A DNA stretch of 64,000 nucleotides from Salvelinus alpinus. Taxonomy: Eukaryota > Chordata > Actinopteri > Salmoniformes > Salmonidae. The notes beneath the pieces were generated by a model that worked only from the letters and a program-made list of their open reading frames with translations, ran no database searches and was not told the origin of the DNA. Positions within the stretch are counted from its first letter, which is position 1. Every line of letters starts with the position of its first letter. Shown here piece by piece: positions 1 to 16,575 of the stretch. Position numbers and translations under genes: made by a program. The DNA lies in the NCBI RefSeq assembly GCF_045679555.1, contig NC_092092.1, forward strand, positions 5,858,517 through 5,922,516. Direction: 5' to 3'.

Positions 1-385
1 AGGATACCCGGGCCAGGTCGATTAGAAAGGCCTGCTCGCTGAAGTGTTTCAGGGAGCGTTTGACAGTGATGGGTGGAGGTCGTTTGACCGCTGACCCATT
101 ACGGATGCAGGCAATGAGGCAGTGATCGCAGAGAGGTGTATTTAGAGGGCAAGTTGGTTAGGATGATATCTATGAGGGTGCCCGTGTTTACAGCTTGGGG
201 TGGTACCTGGTAGGTTCATTGATAATTTGTGTGAGATTGCATCAAGCTTAGATTATAGGATGGCTGGGGTGTTAAGCATGTCCCAGTTTAGGTCACCTAG
301 CAGCACGAGCTCTAGATGTATAGGGGGTACCAGTACAGAGTCAATGTGTGGGGGCACAGGTTAGTCACAGGTTAGTTGATGCAAT
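1..385 (-). mobile_element. LINE remnant, endonuclease region
   Basis: On the minus strand, around 270-315, the sequence encodes LVLLGDLNWDML, which fits the GDxN motif of the apurinic-type endonuclease of non-LTR retrotransposons. No long frame survives. The last ~60 bases resemble the 3' UTR of the L2-like LINEs seen elsewhere in the window, so this may be two fused fragments. The element runs off the left edge. Confidence 0.5.
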
Positions 386-390
386 ATGTA

Positions 391-1412
391 CAGTACCAGT
401 CAAACATTTTTTAGTTTTTTTTACAATTTTCTACATTGTAGAATAATAGTGAAGACATAAACTATGAAATAACACATGGAATCATGTAGTAACAAAAAAA
501 GTGTTAAACAAATCAAACTATATTTGATATTCTTCAAAGTCGCCACCCTTTTCCTTGATGACAGCTTTGCACACGCTTGGCATTCTCTAAACCAGCTTCA
601 CCTGGAATGCAGTCTTGAAGGAGTTCCCACATATGCTGAGCACTTGTTGGCTGCTTTTCCTTCACTCTGCAGTCCAACTCATCTCAAACCATCTCAATTG
701 GGTTGAGGTCAGGGGATTGTGGAGGTCAGGTCATCTGATGTAGCATTCCATCCTTCTTGGTCAAAAAGCCCTTCCACAGCCTGGAGGTGTGTTGGGTCAT
801 TGTCCTGTTGAAAAACAAATGATAGTCCCTCTAAGCCCAAACCAGATGGGATGGTGTATCGGTGTAGAATGCTGTTGTAGCCATGCTGGTTAAGTGTTCC
901 TTGAATTCTAAATAAATCACAGACAGTGTCACCAGCAAAGCACCCCCTCACCATCACACCTCCTCCTCCATGCTTCACGGTGGGAACTACACATGCAGAG
1001 ATCATCCGTTCACCTACTCTGCGTCTCACAAAGACACGTCGGTTGGAACCAAAAATCTCCAATTTGGACTCACCAGACCAAAGGAGAGATTTACACTGGT
1101 CTAATGTCCATTGCTCGTGTTTTTTGGCCCACTCAAGTCTCTTCTTATTATTGGTGTCCTTCAGTAGTTGTTTCTTTGCAGGAATTCGACCATGAAGGCC
1201 TGATTCACGCAGTCTCCTCTAAACAGTTGATGTTGAGATGTGTCTGTTACTTGAACTCTGTGAAGCATTTATTTGGGCTCCAATTTCTGAGGCTGGTAAC
1301 TCTAATGAACGTTTCCTCTGTAGCAGAGTTAACTCTGGGTCTTCCTTTCCTGTGGCGGTCCTCATGAAATCCAGTTTCATCATAGCGCTTGGAAGGTTTT
1401 TACGACTGCACA
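391..1412 (-). mobile_element. Tc1-like transposon, degenerate
   Basis: The left end carries the terminal sequence CAGTACCAGTCAAA, which recurs at 36111 in a second copy of the same family. On the minus strand the transposase reads in broken pieces. An N-terminal helix-turn-helix part lies at 1219-1413 (with [13 protein letters not shown]). A DDE catalytic part lies at 709-1062, with [10 protein letters not shown] and FQQDNDPTHLQ holding the first two acidic residues. The right terminal inverted repeat is missing and the element abuts a LINE fragment near 1412. The frame is interrupted, so it cannot make transposase. Confidence 0.85.
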
Positions 1413-2165
1413 ATGCAAATAGTCTGGGTAGCTATTTGATTAGCTGTTCATGAGTCTTATGGCTTAGGGGTAGAAGCTGTTAAGAAGCCTTTTGGACCTA
1501 GACTTGGCACTCCGGTATCGCGCGGTAGCAGAGAGAACAGTCTATGACGTGGGTGACTGGTGTCTTTGACAATTTTTAGAACCTTCCTCTGACACCGCCT
1601 GGTATAGAGGTCCTCGATGACAGGAAGCTTGGCCCCAGTGATGTACTGGGCTGTACGCACTACCCTCTGTAGTGCCTTGCGGTCGAATGCCAAGCAGTTG
1701 CCATACCAGGCAGTGATGCAACCAGTCAGGATGCTCTTGATGGTGCAGCTGTAGAACTTTTTGAGGATCGGAGGACCAATGCCACATTTTTTCAGTCTCC
1801 TGAGGGGGAATAGGCATTGTCGTGCCCTCTTCACGACTGTCGTGGTGTGTTTGGACCATGATAGTTTGTTGGTGGACACCAAGGTACTTAAAGCTCTCAA
1901 CCTGCTCCACTACTGACCTGTGGATGAGAGTGGGGGTGGCGTACTCAGTCATCGTTTTCTTGTAGTCCACAATCATCTCCTTTGTGTTGAACACATTGCG
2001 GGAGAGGTTGTTGTCCTGGCACCACACTGCCAGGTCTCTGATCTCCTCCCTATAGGCTATAGAAATCGTCCCTATCTCATTGTTGTCGGCCTACCACATC
2101 GCCAAACTTAATGATGGTGTTGGAGTCGTGCTTGGCCATGCAGTCGTAGGTGAACAGGGAGTCAC
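1413..2165 (-). mobile_element. L2/CR1-like LINE ORF2 3' fragment
   Basis: The minus strand encodes the end of a fish non-LTR retrotransposon ORF2: the C-terminal part of reverse transcriptase, with LGVH, LSWSKHT, RLKKCG, SCTIKSILTGCITAWYGN and RALQRVVRTAQ. The frame is broken around 1880. The same family recurs at 11996-13710, 39125-42325 and 61060-61285. It ends about 145 bp upstream of a comtd1 exon. An odd 14-base patch at 2055-2068 matches that exon. Confidence 0.8.
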
Positions 2166-2309
2166 ACACTCTCTGTTCACAAGTGTCTGGGTCTGGGACT
2201 TGTAAATATAAATGTACACTTAGTAAACAGGCTGTTTATCATGTTAACTTTTCTATTTTTGGAGAAAAACAAAACATGAACATCTCCTTTCTTCTGTTTT
2301 ATCTTCCAG

Positions 2310-6781
<4,472 letters not shown>

Positions 6782-7474
6782 CACTATGTAGGAGACAGGT
6801 CTTAAAACTTTAGTACTAAATGGGAGATTGGCCAACACTGGTCTGTACTGTAGTATCAAATACCTTTGGGTTATAATTGACCAACACTGGCCTTTACTGT
6901 GGTAAACTGTAGTACCCAATTACTGAGAAGTAGCTTTACGTTATGATAATCAGATAGTACTTGCCATCTTTTTGGTACAAGTGCTGACTTTTCAAATTGT
7001 TGTTTGTCATTAAATCCATGTGTGTAATGCTGCCCTTGAATATATGTGACCTGAAAAGGATTAAATGAAAGAACTAGGGCTGTCAGAATCAGGTAACTTT
7101 GTAATTTTAGTGCACTTTTTTATTTTTTTAAATATCATTGTCTGAAAATATACCTCTTAAAACAAGTCGGGTGTCTGCTTTCTCAATTTACATAATTTTG
7201 CCAACTGTTACTTTAGATAAAATTAAGATGTCAATATTCTTGTTTTTTTTATGAAGAATCTTAAATCACACCTTAATTTGAGCAAATTCTGAAGTTGCGA
7301 TAATTCACAGCAAACCATGCGATTAAATAACTTGATGGTCCTAGAAAGGACCAAAGTAATGTGTAATGTTGTTTTAAATGTTCATTATGTTTTAGCTGTA
7401 CATTAAATTGTAAAACAAGTGACTTTTCATGTTGTCCAACCGTGTGAAGGCGCCATGACTTATCCAAGAACAAA
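6782..7474 (+). other. comtd1 3' UTR and convergent gap
   Basis: AT-rich sequence after the comtd1 stop. ATTAAA hexamers at 7009-7014 and 7060-7065 could end the comtd1 transcript. No reading frame or mobile element is recognised before the 3' end of vdac2 near 7480. Confidence 0.5.
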
Positions 7475-7494
7475 GGACTGACTTGTTTAAAGAC

Positions 7495-7500
7495 TTTATT
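7495..7500 (-). terminator. vdac2 poly(A) signal candidate
   Basis: TTTATT on the plus strand is AATAAA on the minus strand, about 1 kb downstream of the vdac2 stop. It would give a 3' UTR from 8506 to roughly 7480. Inferred from the hexamer alone. Confidence 0.45.
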
Positions 7501-8158
7501 GTAAAGGTAGACAGACAAGTGGACTTGGTTTCTGGTTTCCCAGTCATATCATTTATACACAGCTAGGGGAAGGGGAGGTGGAGGATTCGCTCAGTTATAA
7601 TAGTTTCCCCTTTTCCTTTCTAATGACACCCAGAAAATCCCATTTGGCAATGTATATTACCATGTTCAACTAGGAAACAGGTTAGGTAATCAAGATCGTA
7701 TGGGTCTGCCAAAGACCGCAGAATGGGTGGCGAAGCAGTAAGCATAATTAATTAACATGTCCTCAAGAATATTAGCTAAATAGATCACCCAATAGAATAG
7801 AGGTTTAAGGTCTCTAGAATACGTGATGAACATTCTGAGTAGGAGCCGTCCTGACAACAGGCAAAGCGTTGCTAACCGAAGGCTACTATATGTGCAAATG
7901 AAACAGGGAAAGAAAGGATATAAATTAAGGTATAATATAATACGCTAGTGTGAAAAACAACAGTTCAGGATTGTCACACAATGACAACATAATAACATTG
8001 TTATTATATATAGAATTAAATCAAAGTATACATCTTAATATAACCCTCCTCGGATTGTCCCGAGCAAAACCAAGAAAACAAACGTAAAACATGCAGAATG
8101 AACACGCTCTTTGAGAAGGAGGATGTATTTCACTAGTGGTACAGGAATACATGACTGA

Positions 8159-8294
8159 ATACATAACAGGCTTAGTGGTACTGGGCTACTGTTCATAGGA
8201 CACACAGGATGACTGACTACAAACCAATACATAACAGGCTTAGTGGTACTGGGCTACTGTTCATAGGACACACAGGATGACTGACTACAAACCA
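8159..8294. repeat. 68-bp tandem duplication
   Basis: Two identical 68-bp copies, 8159-8226 and 8227-8294, both beginning ATACATAACAGGCTTAGTGG. They lie in the presumed vdac2 3' UTR. Perfect identity points to a recent duplication. Confidence 0.92.
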
Positions 8295-8506
8295 ACTGAA
8301 AGGAAATGACAGTGGCTGATAGGTCAGGGATCCATCTAACTGACAGAACCGAGGGCTATGTTGTTCATGTTTTAGATTAGATTCATCACTTTCCTTTGAG
8401 ACATCCCTTACTGGTTGTTGGGTTGGAAATAAATAAGGCCAAATTCTTCTGATATTCCCTCAAATATTAAAATATGAAGACTTCACTAGAAAGGATAGCT
8501 AGATAC

Positions 8507-10729
8507 TTATGCCTCTAGCTCCAAGCCCAGTCCCAGTTTGTGGCCACCGGCGTTGATGCTCTTACCATCGACCAGTGCAGACAGGACAAGTTTCATACCT
8601 GCAGAACGGGAAAAAGAAATAACTTCGCTACAACAACCCACTTAGGTGATGGCTGGCAGTGCTATTGCAAAGTAGTGAGAGACAGTTCTTACCTGGTCGC
8701 AGCGTCTGGGTATAGCCCACTCCCACCAAGCTGGCATTGTTAACTTTAGCCTGGGAAATATAACAAACACATACAATTAACAATGGAATACAACGGGTTA
8801 TGATAATTATTGGCATTGCGTAAGAACGTCACTATTGTCCAGTTACTTCCTAAAATATCTAATTTGATACAACCCATTCCCATTTAATAAACTGCTAATC
8901 GTGCAGAACCCGTCCCTGAATATTAAACAGCCGTCAGGCTGATAAACAAGACAAGCAAAAGAGCAGCACTCACAGATATGGAGGCACTGGAGTCCAGCTG
9001 ATACTTGGCAGCGATGCCAAAGCGCGTGCTGTTGCTGCCTGCTGTCCAGGCCAGGTTCACAGCAGTCTCCAGCTTGTCATTCACCTTCTGGTAAATGGAC
9101 CCTCCAAACTCTGTGCCATCATTACTGGGATATAGGACATAAACATACATTGTGTTATCCTTGTCTGATGAAGAGCTCTTTTTGTTTAATAATAACTCAA
9201 CAAAAGATGAACTGAAACACTCAAATCAACCTACAACTTATTCAAAATCGATGTAACTTGGTAAGACCATAGTTACCAATAAGCACAAAAGGAGACCATC
9301 TTTCTAGTAGAAACAGTCATACTTTTCACTTCACTGCTGAGACACAAGTCCTCCAAAAATACAATCGATATGAAGCTTACACATTGGTGTGCAGCTGGAA
9401 ATCTCCCGTCTTGTAGCCAACGGCGAAGTTGCTCTGGGTCATTTTGGACTTGGCCGTGTCGAAGGTCATCTGGTAGCCAGCCAGCCATCCCTCATATCCG
9501 GCCACCGCTGCCCCATGGATGGCCGGGCCGGCAAAGTCAAAGTCTACATCCACGCCCAAGTTGACATATTCACGCTTATACGCAGTCTTCACCTTCCCAC
9601 TCTTCTTGCTGTTAGAAGGAGAATAGAGGAGGAAGATAGGATGAATAAACATCAGTCTGATATTTCTGTTGTTCTAGTTCAGTCATCACTGATTATTTTC
9701 AATAAAGGAAGATTGGTGGTGGATTATGCAGTGCTGAACATGCACAATAAATGTTATCCACATCAGGGTTTCAAAAGACTGGTGAGAAACATTTAGTTGT
9801 GCTTGAAATTAAAAAAGCCACAAACCTTACCCAGAATTTGGTGAGAACTGGGTGTCGAACGTAAGTTTCAGTCCTTTGGTGATCTATGGAAGAAACAAAA
9901 ATAAGCATAACTGAATAGAAAGCTCACAAATTACAGTATGGACTGGTTTCTCCTCTCTACCTGGTCTTCAACGGTGATCTCAGTCCCCAGAGTGTTGTCT
10001 GTGGTCCACTTCTCTGTAAACGTCAGGCCGTATTCAGCCCATTTGTACTTGGTCTCCAGGTTGCCATTGACTTTGCTGGTGTCCGTGTTGGATGAGCCAG
10101 AGGTTTTGAATTCCTAAATAACAATAATGACAGACTTAGCACACCTATATCTTGCTATGGAGAACCAGAATGTACAGTAATCCTGGCAGGATTGAAAAGC
10201 CAAACCCACCACTCCACTTGAAGACTTGGTCTTGACATCAAGTTTCACCAATCCAAAACCTAATAAAAGAACAAACCATAACATTCAGGACACCACATGT
10301 TCCATTACATATTAAGGTAGTGGCGTTAACCTTGTTTTGATTGGCGTCTCATTAACATTTAAATACTTGCCAAATGGACTTCTACATGGAGAATACTGAT
10401 CCAGTCGGACCCAATTGTGACATGTCTTGAACAAATTGAATGTTAACTGGGTGTTATGTTAACTTCCTTGTAAAATGTCATGTCAGTGTGAAATGTGTTC
10501 TGTGCATTGATGGAAACATTCCCTTACGGGCTCAAGAGAGGCCAAACGAAAGTGATGTGAACCGTTTAAATTGTCAGAAGAGGCCTCTGTTACATTAAGG
10601 TCAATGTGTGTCCTGCTCATCATTCCTACAGGGGTAAACCAACCAGTTTCAAAGACATTTACCATATCCTTTGTTGAAGATGTCCTTTGCAGATTTACCA
10701 AGGTCACCATATGATGGAGGGACAGCCAT
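8507..10729 (-). CDS. vdac2: Voltage-dependent anion channel 2
   Basis: Eight coding exons on the minus strand, in gene order: 10729-10663, 10259-10210, 10113-9961, 9883-9831, 9608-9381, 9124-8974, 8750-8693 and 8598-8507. All have GT-AG borders and join without a break to 283 residues. The product is a mitochondrial outer-membrane beta-barrel porin for ATP, ADP and metabolites. It starts [18 protein letters not shown], the amphipathic N-terminal helix, and has [43 protein letters not shown] and the C-terminal [21 protein letters not shown] and the ending LELEA point to VDAC2 rather than VDAC1. The membrane-facing glutamate sits at residue 73 (TFTEKW). The N-terminal extension of mammalian VDAC2 is absent. 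The ATG follows a CAG acceptor by four bases, so a non-coding first exon lies upstream. Confidence 0.97.
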
Positions 10730-11589
10730 TCTACCTGTGACAAGAAGGAAAATGGCAGATGACAAATTATGCTATCGTAGTACTACTGACCGAGTTCAGC
10801 ATGTAGCCTATTACAGCAAATGTAGGACAAAGATGGTATTGCCACAAAGGGATAGTCCTAACATGCATGTTGTTCGCCATTTATTCACTAGTAACAGTGT
10901 ACTCCACCACCAAGTAACTGATCAGATAATAGGGAATGTACGGATCATCTCCTCGTAGGACTGTGAACACGTTAAGGGATATAGCCAGGCCTACACAACC
11001 ATCTCTACACACGTAAAGCTTTGAAGAACAAGGTTATCTGCAAGCAGCCATCTTGACGTCGATATTTGCACGTCAAAGCCCCTGCCAAGTCTCAAGTTGT
11101 CTGCTTGCCTAGCTAGCTACAGTAGATCGTTACAACATGCAATATCAATGTGACTGGCGGCTGGTTCAATGAAAGTCAAGTTAGCTAGCTAGTAGCCGTT
11201 AACAAAATAGCTAGCCGGCGAGCAAGTTAACAAGCCATTACATCACAGACAGGGATTTACTCACAGCAGCAATCTGTTCTCTCAACTTGAACTAGACAAT
11301 AAGAAGACGTAGCTAGCTAGCTAGGCAATGGCACATATTTCCACCTCGAATAAAAGTCCAAATGTAATTAGTTATACTGTAGTTAATATGTCAAAGATCG
11401 GGGCATGTATTTACCCTTGACAATGGACTAACGTTAGCTATCCATGTAACGTTAGCTAACTAGCTATCTGGCTACAGATTTCTCAGCGCTGGATCCCGGC
11501 CATGTCCCCTACCTAGCTAACATTTAGCTAGTTAGCTGGCAAGCAAGGTACCTAATTAGATAGCAAACAAAACTATGGCAATTACTTAC

Positions 11590-11710
11590 TGGAAGTTTTG
11601 CGTTGGTGCAGATAGTTGGTTCGTTGTTCAAGCAGTTTCTAACACCGCGTCGCGACAGTCCTATCCAGCTGGAGGGCGATGAAGGAGAAACAGCAAAAGC
11701 AAAACAACCT
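11590..11710 (-). other. vdac2: vdac2 non-coding first exon (predicted)
   Basis: On the minus strand a GTAAGT donor follows ...AACTTCCA at 11590. It is preceded by about 120 bases rich in CpG relative to the surroundings, and by a TATA-like box. It fits the 5' UTR exon needed by the acceptor just before the vdac2 ATG. The intron (about 10734-11589) is full of GCTAGCTA runs and holds no other feature I recognise. Confidence 0.6.
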
Positions 11711-11735
11711 CTCATGACCCCAGGATCGCAGGACC

Positions 11736-11747
11736 CTATAAATATAG
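11736..11747 (-). promoter_or_regulatory. TATA-like box for vdac2
   Basis: CTATATTTATAG on the minus strand, about 30-40 bases upstream of the predicted first exon. Position and sequence fit a core promoter; the start site itself cannot be read. The 11750-11990 flank shows no gene. Confidence 0.5.
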
Positions 11748-11995
11748 CTGTTCGTTTCTTTGCCTGTCTAAATCAAAGTAGGATGACTGAGTTCTGGGTT
11801 TATTTGAGTATTTCTATGCCCATATTTAATAATTGTGTTAATACAAGACTGAAAAACTTGAACATTTGTGTATTAATTAACTTAATACAATTGTCTTCAT
11901 AAATAATATACCTGGCAACTGGAAGACGTCTTTATCACCATAGAAACCACGGTGCTTTACCTAACACGATAGGTCTAGCAGTCAGCTAATGTCAA

Positions 11996-13710
11996 ATCGT
12001 ATTTGTCACATGCGCCGAATACACTAGGTGTAGGTAGACCTTACAGTGAAATGCTCACTATCAAGCCCTTAACCAACAATGCCGTTTTAAGAAAAATAAG
12101 TGTTAAGTAAAAAAATATATATTTTAATTTAAGAGCAGCAGTAAAAATAACAGTAGAGAGGCTGGGGTCAATATGCGGGGGCATAGGTTAGTCGAGATAA
12201 TTGAGGTAATATGTACATGTAGGTAGAGTTAAAGTGACTATGCATAGATAATAAACAGAGAGTAGTAGCAGCAGTGTAAAGGGGGGGGGGGGGGGGGACA
12301 ATGCAAATTGTCTGGGTAGCAATTTGATTAGCTGTTCAGGAGTCTTTTGTCTTGGGGGTAGAAGCTGTTAAGAAGCCTTTTGGACCTAGACTTGGCGCTC
12401 CGGCACCGCTTGCCGTGCGGTAGCAGAGGGAACAGTCTAAGACTAGGGTGGCTGGAGTCGAACAATTTTTAGAGCCTTCCTCTGACACTGCCTGGTATAG
12501 AGGTCCTGGATGGCAGGAAGCTTGGCCCCAGTGATGTACTGGGCTGTACGCCCTACCCTCTGTAGCGCCTTGTGGTCGGAAGCTGAGCAGTTCCATACCA
12601 GTCAGGATGCTCTCGATAGTGCAGCTGTATAACTTTTTGAGGATCTGAGGACCCACGCCAAATCTTTTCAGTCTCCTGAGGGGGAATAGGCGTTTGTCGC
12701 ACCCTCTTCACGACTGTCTTGGTTTGTTTGGACCATGAGTTTGTGATGTGGACACCAAGAAACTTGAAGCAATCAACCTGCTCCATCGATGAGAATTGGG
12801 GTGTGCTCGGTCCTCTTTTTCCTGAAGTCCACAATCATCTCCTTTGTCTTGATCACGTTGAGGAAGAGCTTGTCATCCTGGCACCACATGGCCAGGTCTC
12901 TGACCTCCTCCCTATAGGCTCTCGCATCGTTGTCGGTGATCAGGCCTAACACTGTTGTGTCATCGGAAAACTTGGTGTTGGAGTTGTGCCTGGCCATGCA
13001 GTCATGAGTAAACAGGGAGTACAGGCGGGGACTGAGCACACACCCCTGAGGGGCCCCCGTGTTGAGGATCAGCGTGGTGAATGTGTTGTTACCTCCCCTT
13101 TACACCTCAGGGTGGCCCATCAGGAAGTCCAGGACCCAGTTGCAGAGGGAGGTGTTTAGTCCCAGGGTACTTAGCTTAGTGATGAGCTTTGAGGGCACAG
13201 TGGTGTTGAACGCTAAGCTGTAGTCAATGAATAGAATTCTCACATAGGTGTTCCTTTTGTCCAGGTGGGAAAGGACAGTGTAGAGTGCAATAGAGATTGC
13301 ATCACCTGTGAATCTGTTGGGGCGGTATGCAAATTGGAGTGCGTCTAGGTTTTCTGGGATAATGGTGTTGTGATCCATGACCAGCCCTTCAAAGCACTTC
13401 ATGGCTACCAATGTGAGTGCTACAGGTCAGTAGTCATTTTGGCAGGTTACCTTAGTGTTCTTGGGCACAGGGACTATGGTGGTCTGCTTGAAACATGTTG
13501 GTATTACACACTCAGTCAGGGACAGGTTGAAAATGTCAGTTAAGACACTTGCCAGTTGGTCAGCACATGCTCAGAGTACACATCCTGGTAATATGTTGAG
13601 CAGTCATATTTTCTCTGCACAGTTTCAGGAGGTTTGCATTTTGTTGACAGCTGGATTAGCAACTATAACGGGCTGTCAGAAACACTTCAAGAAACCTTAA
13701 CTGGAGGAAT
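11996..13710 (-). mobile_element. L2/CR1-like LINE, 5'-truncated, broken
   Basis: The 3' tail on the left (TTTGTCACATGCGCCGAATA in plus orientation, near 12002) is followed by a 3' UTR holding a poly-G run at 12279-12298. Minus-strand ORF2 pieces then follow: 12553-12834 (FKFLGVHITNSWSK), 12773-13039 ([22 protein letters not shown], a decayed YADD region) and 13100-13411 ([17 protein letters not shown], reverse-transcriptase core). Several frame shifts. It lies between vdac2 and samd8. Confidence 0.85.
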
Positions 13711-15684
13711 TCTGCATGGTAAGGAATTACACTAACTGAGCTGTGATTAAATAAACATTTGCTGGAGCTGATCACTGTGCTGCTAGCGGAGGGCTGCAGT
13801 GTGGTTGAAGAAAGCTTTTGATTGTCAAAACAGAAACCGGTGGTCTAGCTAACTAAAAACAGTGAATCAGCATCGTCAGAGGTCTTGACCTGAAGTGGGA
13901 CTAACTAAGCTAACAAGATCAGGCTGAACAGACATGCTGTTTTTCCATAGCAGACAGACCTGGCATGTAAACTCAGTAGTAGGTTAAATCCATGATTAGA
14001 CACTGGACCTCAGACACAGTGGGAACCATGGCCATCAACTGGATGGGATTTCAAAAATGTCAACTGCTCAGGATAGCTCTGAGCCGATTCCCAGAATCCG
14101 CTTAAATCCACTGCACTCTGGCTCTATCCCGTGCAGATGTGTCACCACGTCCTCTAACCGTGTAGCTAACTGAATTACAGTCTTGCCCACAGTGCTCCAG
14201 GGTGACGTTTCACTAGGTAAAGATTTAGGATCCCCTTCCCCTCCCCAATACTAACTTTAACCATTTGTAGGGAACCTGCAACAAGATCAGCATACCGGGA
14301 CAATGTCACACTACACTCAAACCCTTCTCTTCTGAAGAATCACATCCAAGTCACAGCATTGATGTCAACTGTTTAATGATGGTAAAGACATGTCATTTGC
14401 AGAACATTAATCAATTAACCCAATACAACCACACTTTGTGTGATTGCTACATTTCAAAATGGTAGCCAATTACTGCATCTTGGAGGTATGTAACATACCA
14501 TTATAACCACACCAGTGATAAGGATTAGTAACAATTTATTAGAGGGGGTTAAAAGTGACAAGAACAAATACATGAGAGAAGTCATAATTCTCCTGTATAT
14601 ATCAAAAAAATAAAAATCTTAGCAGCAAATGATAGATTTGCAGTTAGCACGAGCTGGCATTAGTCAGAAGTTCGACGCATTACTTTATTAGGAGGGGGGG
14701 GGGGGGGGGGTAATAAAAGACTCATAGCATGTAAGGGATCTAGTAACTATTCCACAGCTGAAATTCCAAATAAAACATGGGATGGAGATGAGACTTAACC
14801 CACTGGACACAACCCGGTAGAATCAACATAAAAAAATCTATGACGTAGAAACAAATAGAATCAAGGTGGATAACTGATTAGATTCAAGAAGTCATCAACA
14901 TAAAATGAATTTGGAAAATGTGTCCTTTTTTCACCTGACTTAAATCCAATGACATGGTTCAAATCTATATTTTCTTACATTGAGTTGTCAACTTACGTGA
15001 ATTCAAAACAATTGTAGGATACATTTAACTAGACGTTGAATTGACGTCTCTGCCCAGTAAAGTAACCCTTAATTGTCTTACAAAAGTGGGTTGTAACCAA
15101 TACCATTAATGGCCGTTTCAGATCTGATTTGAGTGACGGGGTGGTTCGAATTTGTTTAATGATTTGGGTGAGAGGATGATTCTGAAAAATCAATCCTATA
15201 CATAAAAGCACATTGTGTTTTAAACAAATATATTTCCCCACAACTGTAAACATATTCCTGTTCAAGTGTATATTGCAATATCCTTTCTGTACATCAAATA
15301 TTTAATTAAATAAAACAATTCTATTGACATATACAAAATTAAATAAATTAAGACAGTCCAAGGGATCTGTGGAAGAAGTAAAACTATTTTTTGTAAGGAT
15401 TTATATCCTTGTATGTTAATCGCGAAGCCTGGGCATTCACTAAATTACAAGCGAGTACGCAACATCTGAGATATGCAGCTCTTATAAAAAAGACAATGTT
15501 ACTATAACACCTAAAGTTATTGGCAAATGGAATGATATTTAAAAACGATTGTTCACCATTTTCCATTCCATAGTTTTGGCTGCTTTTTGCGATCTCCTTG
15601 GGGGTAACATCCCCGTTTACGGCAAGGTATAGTTCGGAAAAAGGTAGGATTAACTGAATACAAATATTATAAAGGAAACCAAAT
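13711..15684. other. Intergenic, no gene seen
   Basis: About 2 kb between the LINE and the next Tc1. A poly-G run lies at 14693-14710. TTTATT at 14529 could be a distal minus-strand poly(A) signal for samd8. I recognise no exon or transposon. Confidence 0.5.
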
Positions 15685-16575
15685 ATATTATATACACACG
15701 TATGTGGACACCTCTTCAAATTAGTGGAGTCGGCCTTTTCAGCCACACTCGTTGCTGACAGGTGTATAAAAAAAGAACACCGCCACGCAAACTCCATAGA
15801 CAAACATTGGCAGTGGAATGCCCTTATTGAGGAGCTCAGATGCCACCTTCCCAACAAGCCAGTTCTTTACATTTCTGTCCTGCTAGAGCGGCCATGGTCA
15901 ACTGTAAGTGTGGTTATTGTGAAGTGGAAACATCTAGGAGCAATAACGGCTCAGCCGCAAAGTGGTAGGCCACACAAGCTTACAGAACGGGACCGCCGAG
16001 TGCTGAAGAGCATACATTGTTTAATTATTTTTTTTAAATGTCTGTCCTCGGTTGCAACACTCACTACCGAGGTCTGGGGCTGTTTTTCATGGTACGGGCT
16101 AGGCCGCTTAGTTCCAGTGAAGGGAAATCTTAACACTACAGCATACAATGACATTCTACACAATTCTGTTCTTCCAACTTTGTGGAAGGCCCTTCCCTGT
16201 TTCAGCATGACACTGCCCCCGTCCACAAAGCGACGTCCATACAGAAATGGTTTGTCGAGATCGGTGTGGAAGATCTTGACTGGCCTACACAGAGACCTGA
16301 CCGCAACCCCATCGAACAGCTTTGGGATGAATTGAAATACCAACGGCGAGCCCAGCTTAATTGCCTAACATCAATGCCCGACCTCTAATGCTTGTGGCTG
16401 AAAGGAATTAAGTCCCAGTAGCAATGTTCCAACATCTAGTGGAAAGCCTTCCCAGAAGAGTAGAGGCTGTTATTGCAGCAAGAGGGCAGGGACCAACTCC
16501 ATATTAACACCCATGATTTTGGAATGAGATGTTCAACAAGCAGATGTCCACATACTTTTGGTCATGTAGTTCATG
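15685..16575 (+). mobile_element. Tc1-like transposon, internally deleted
   Basis: The ends carry inverted GTATGTGGACA and TGTCCACATACTTTTGGTC (15702 and 16545). The plus strand encodes broken transposase. The helix-turn-helix part at 15724-16010 includes [16 protein letters not shown] deletion near 16015-16065 then joins [18 protein letters not shown], removing the middle of the protein. The frame with [17 protein letters not shown] and [18 protein letters not shown] follows at 16182-16388, with the second Asp and the final Glu of DD34E. Confidence 0.9.

Noticed and set aside
9273-9564. Overlapping frames with [10 protein letters not shown] and [14 protein letters not shown]
   Set aside because: Shadows of the vdac2 exon 9381-9608 in wrong frames.
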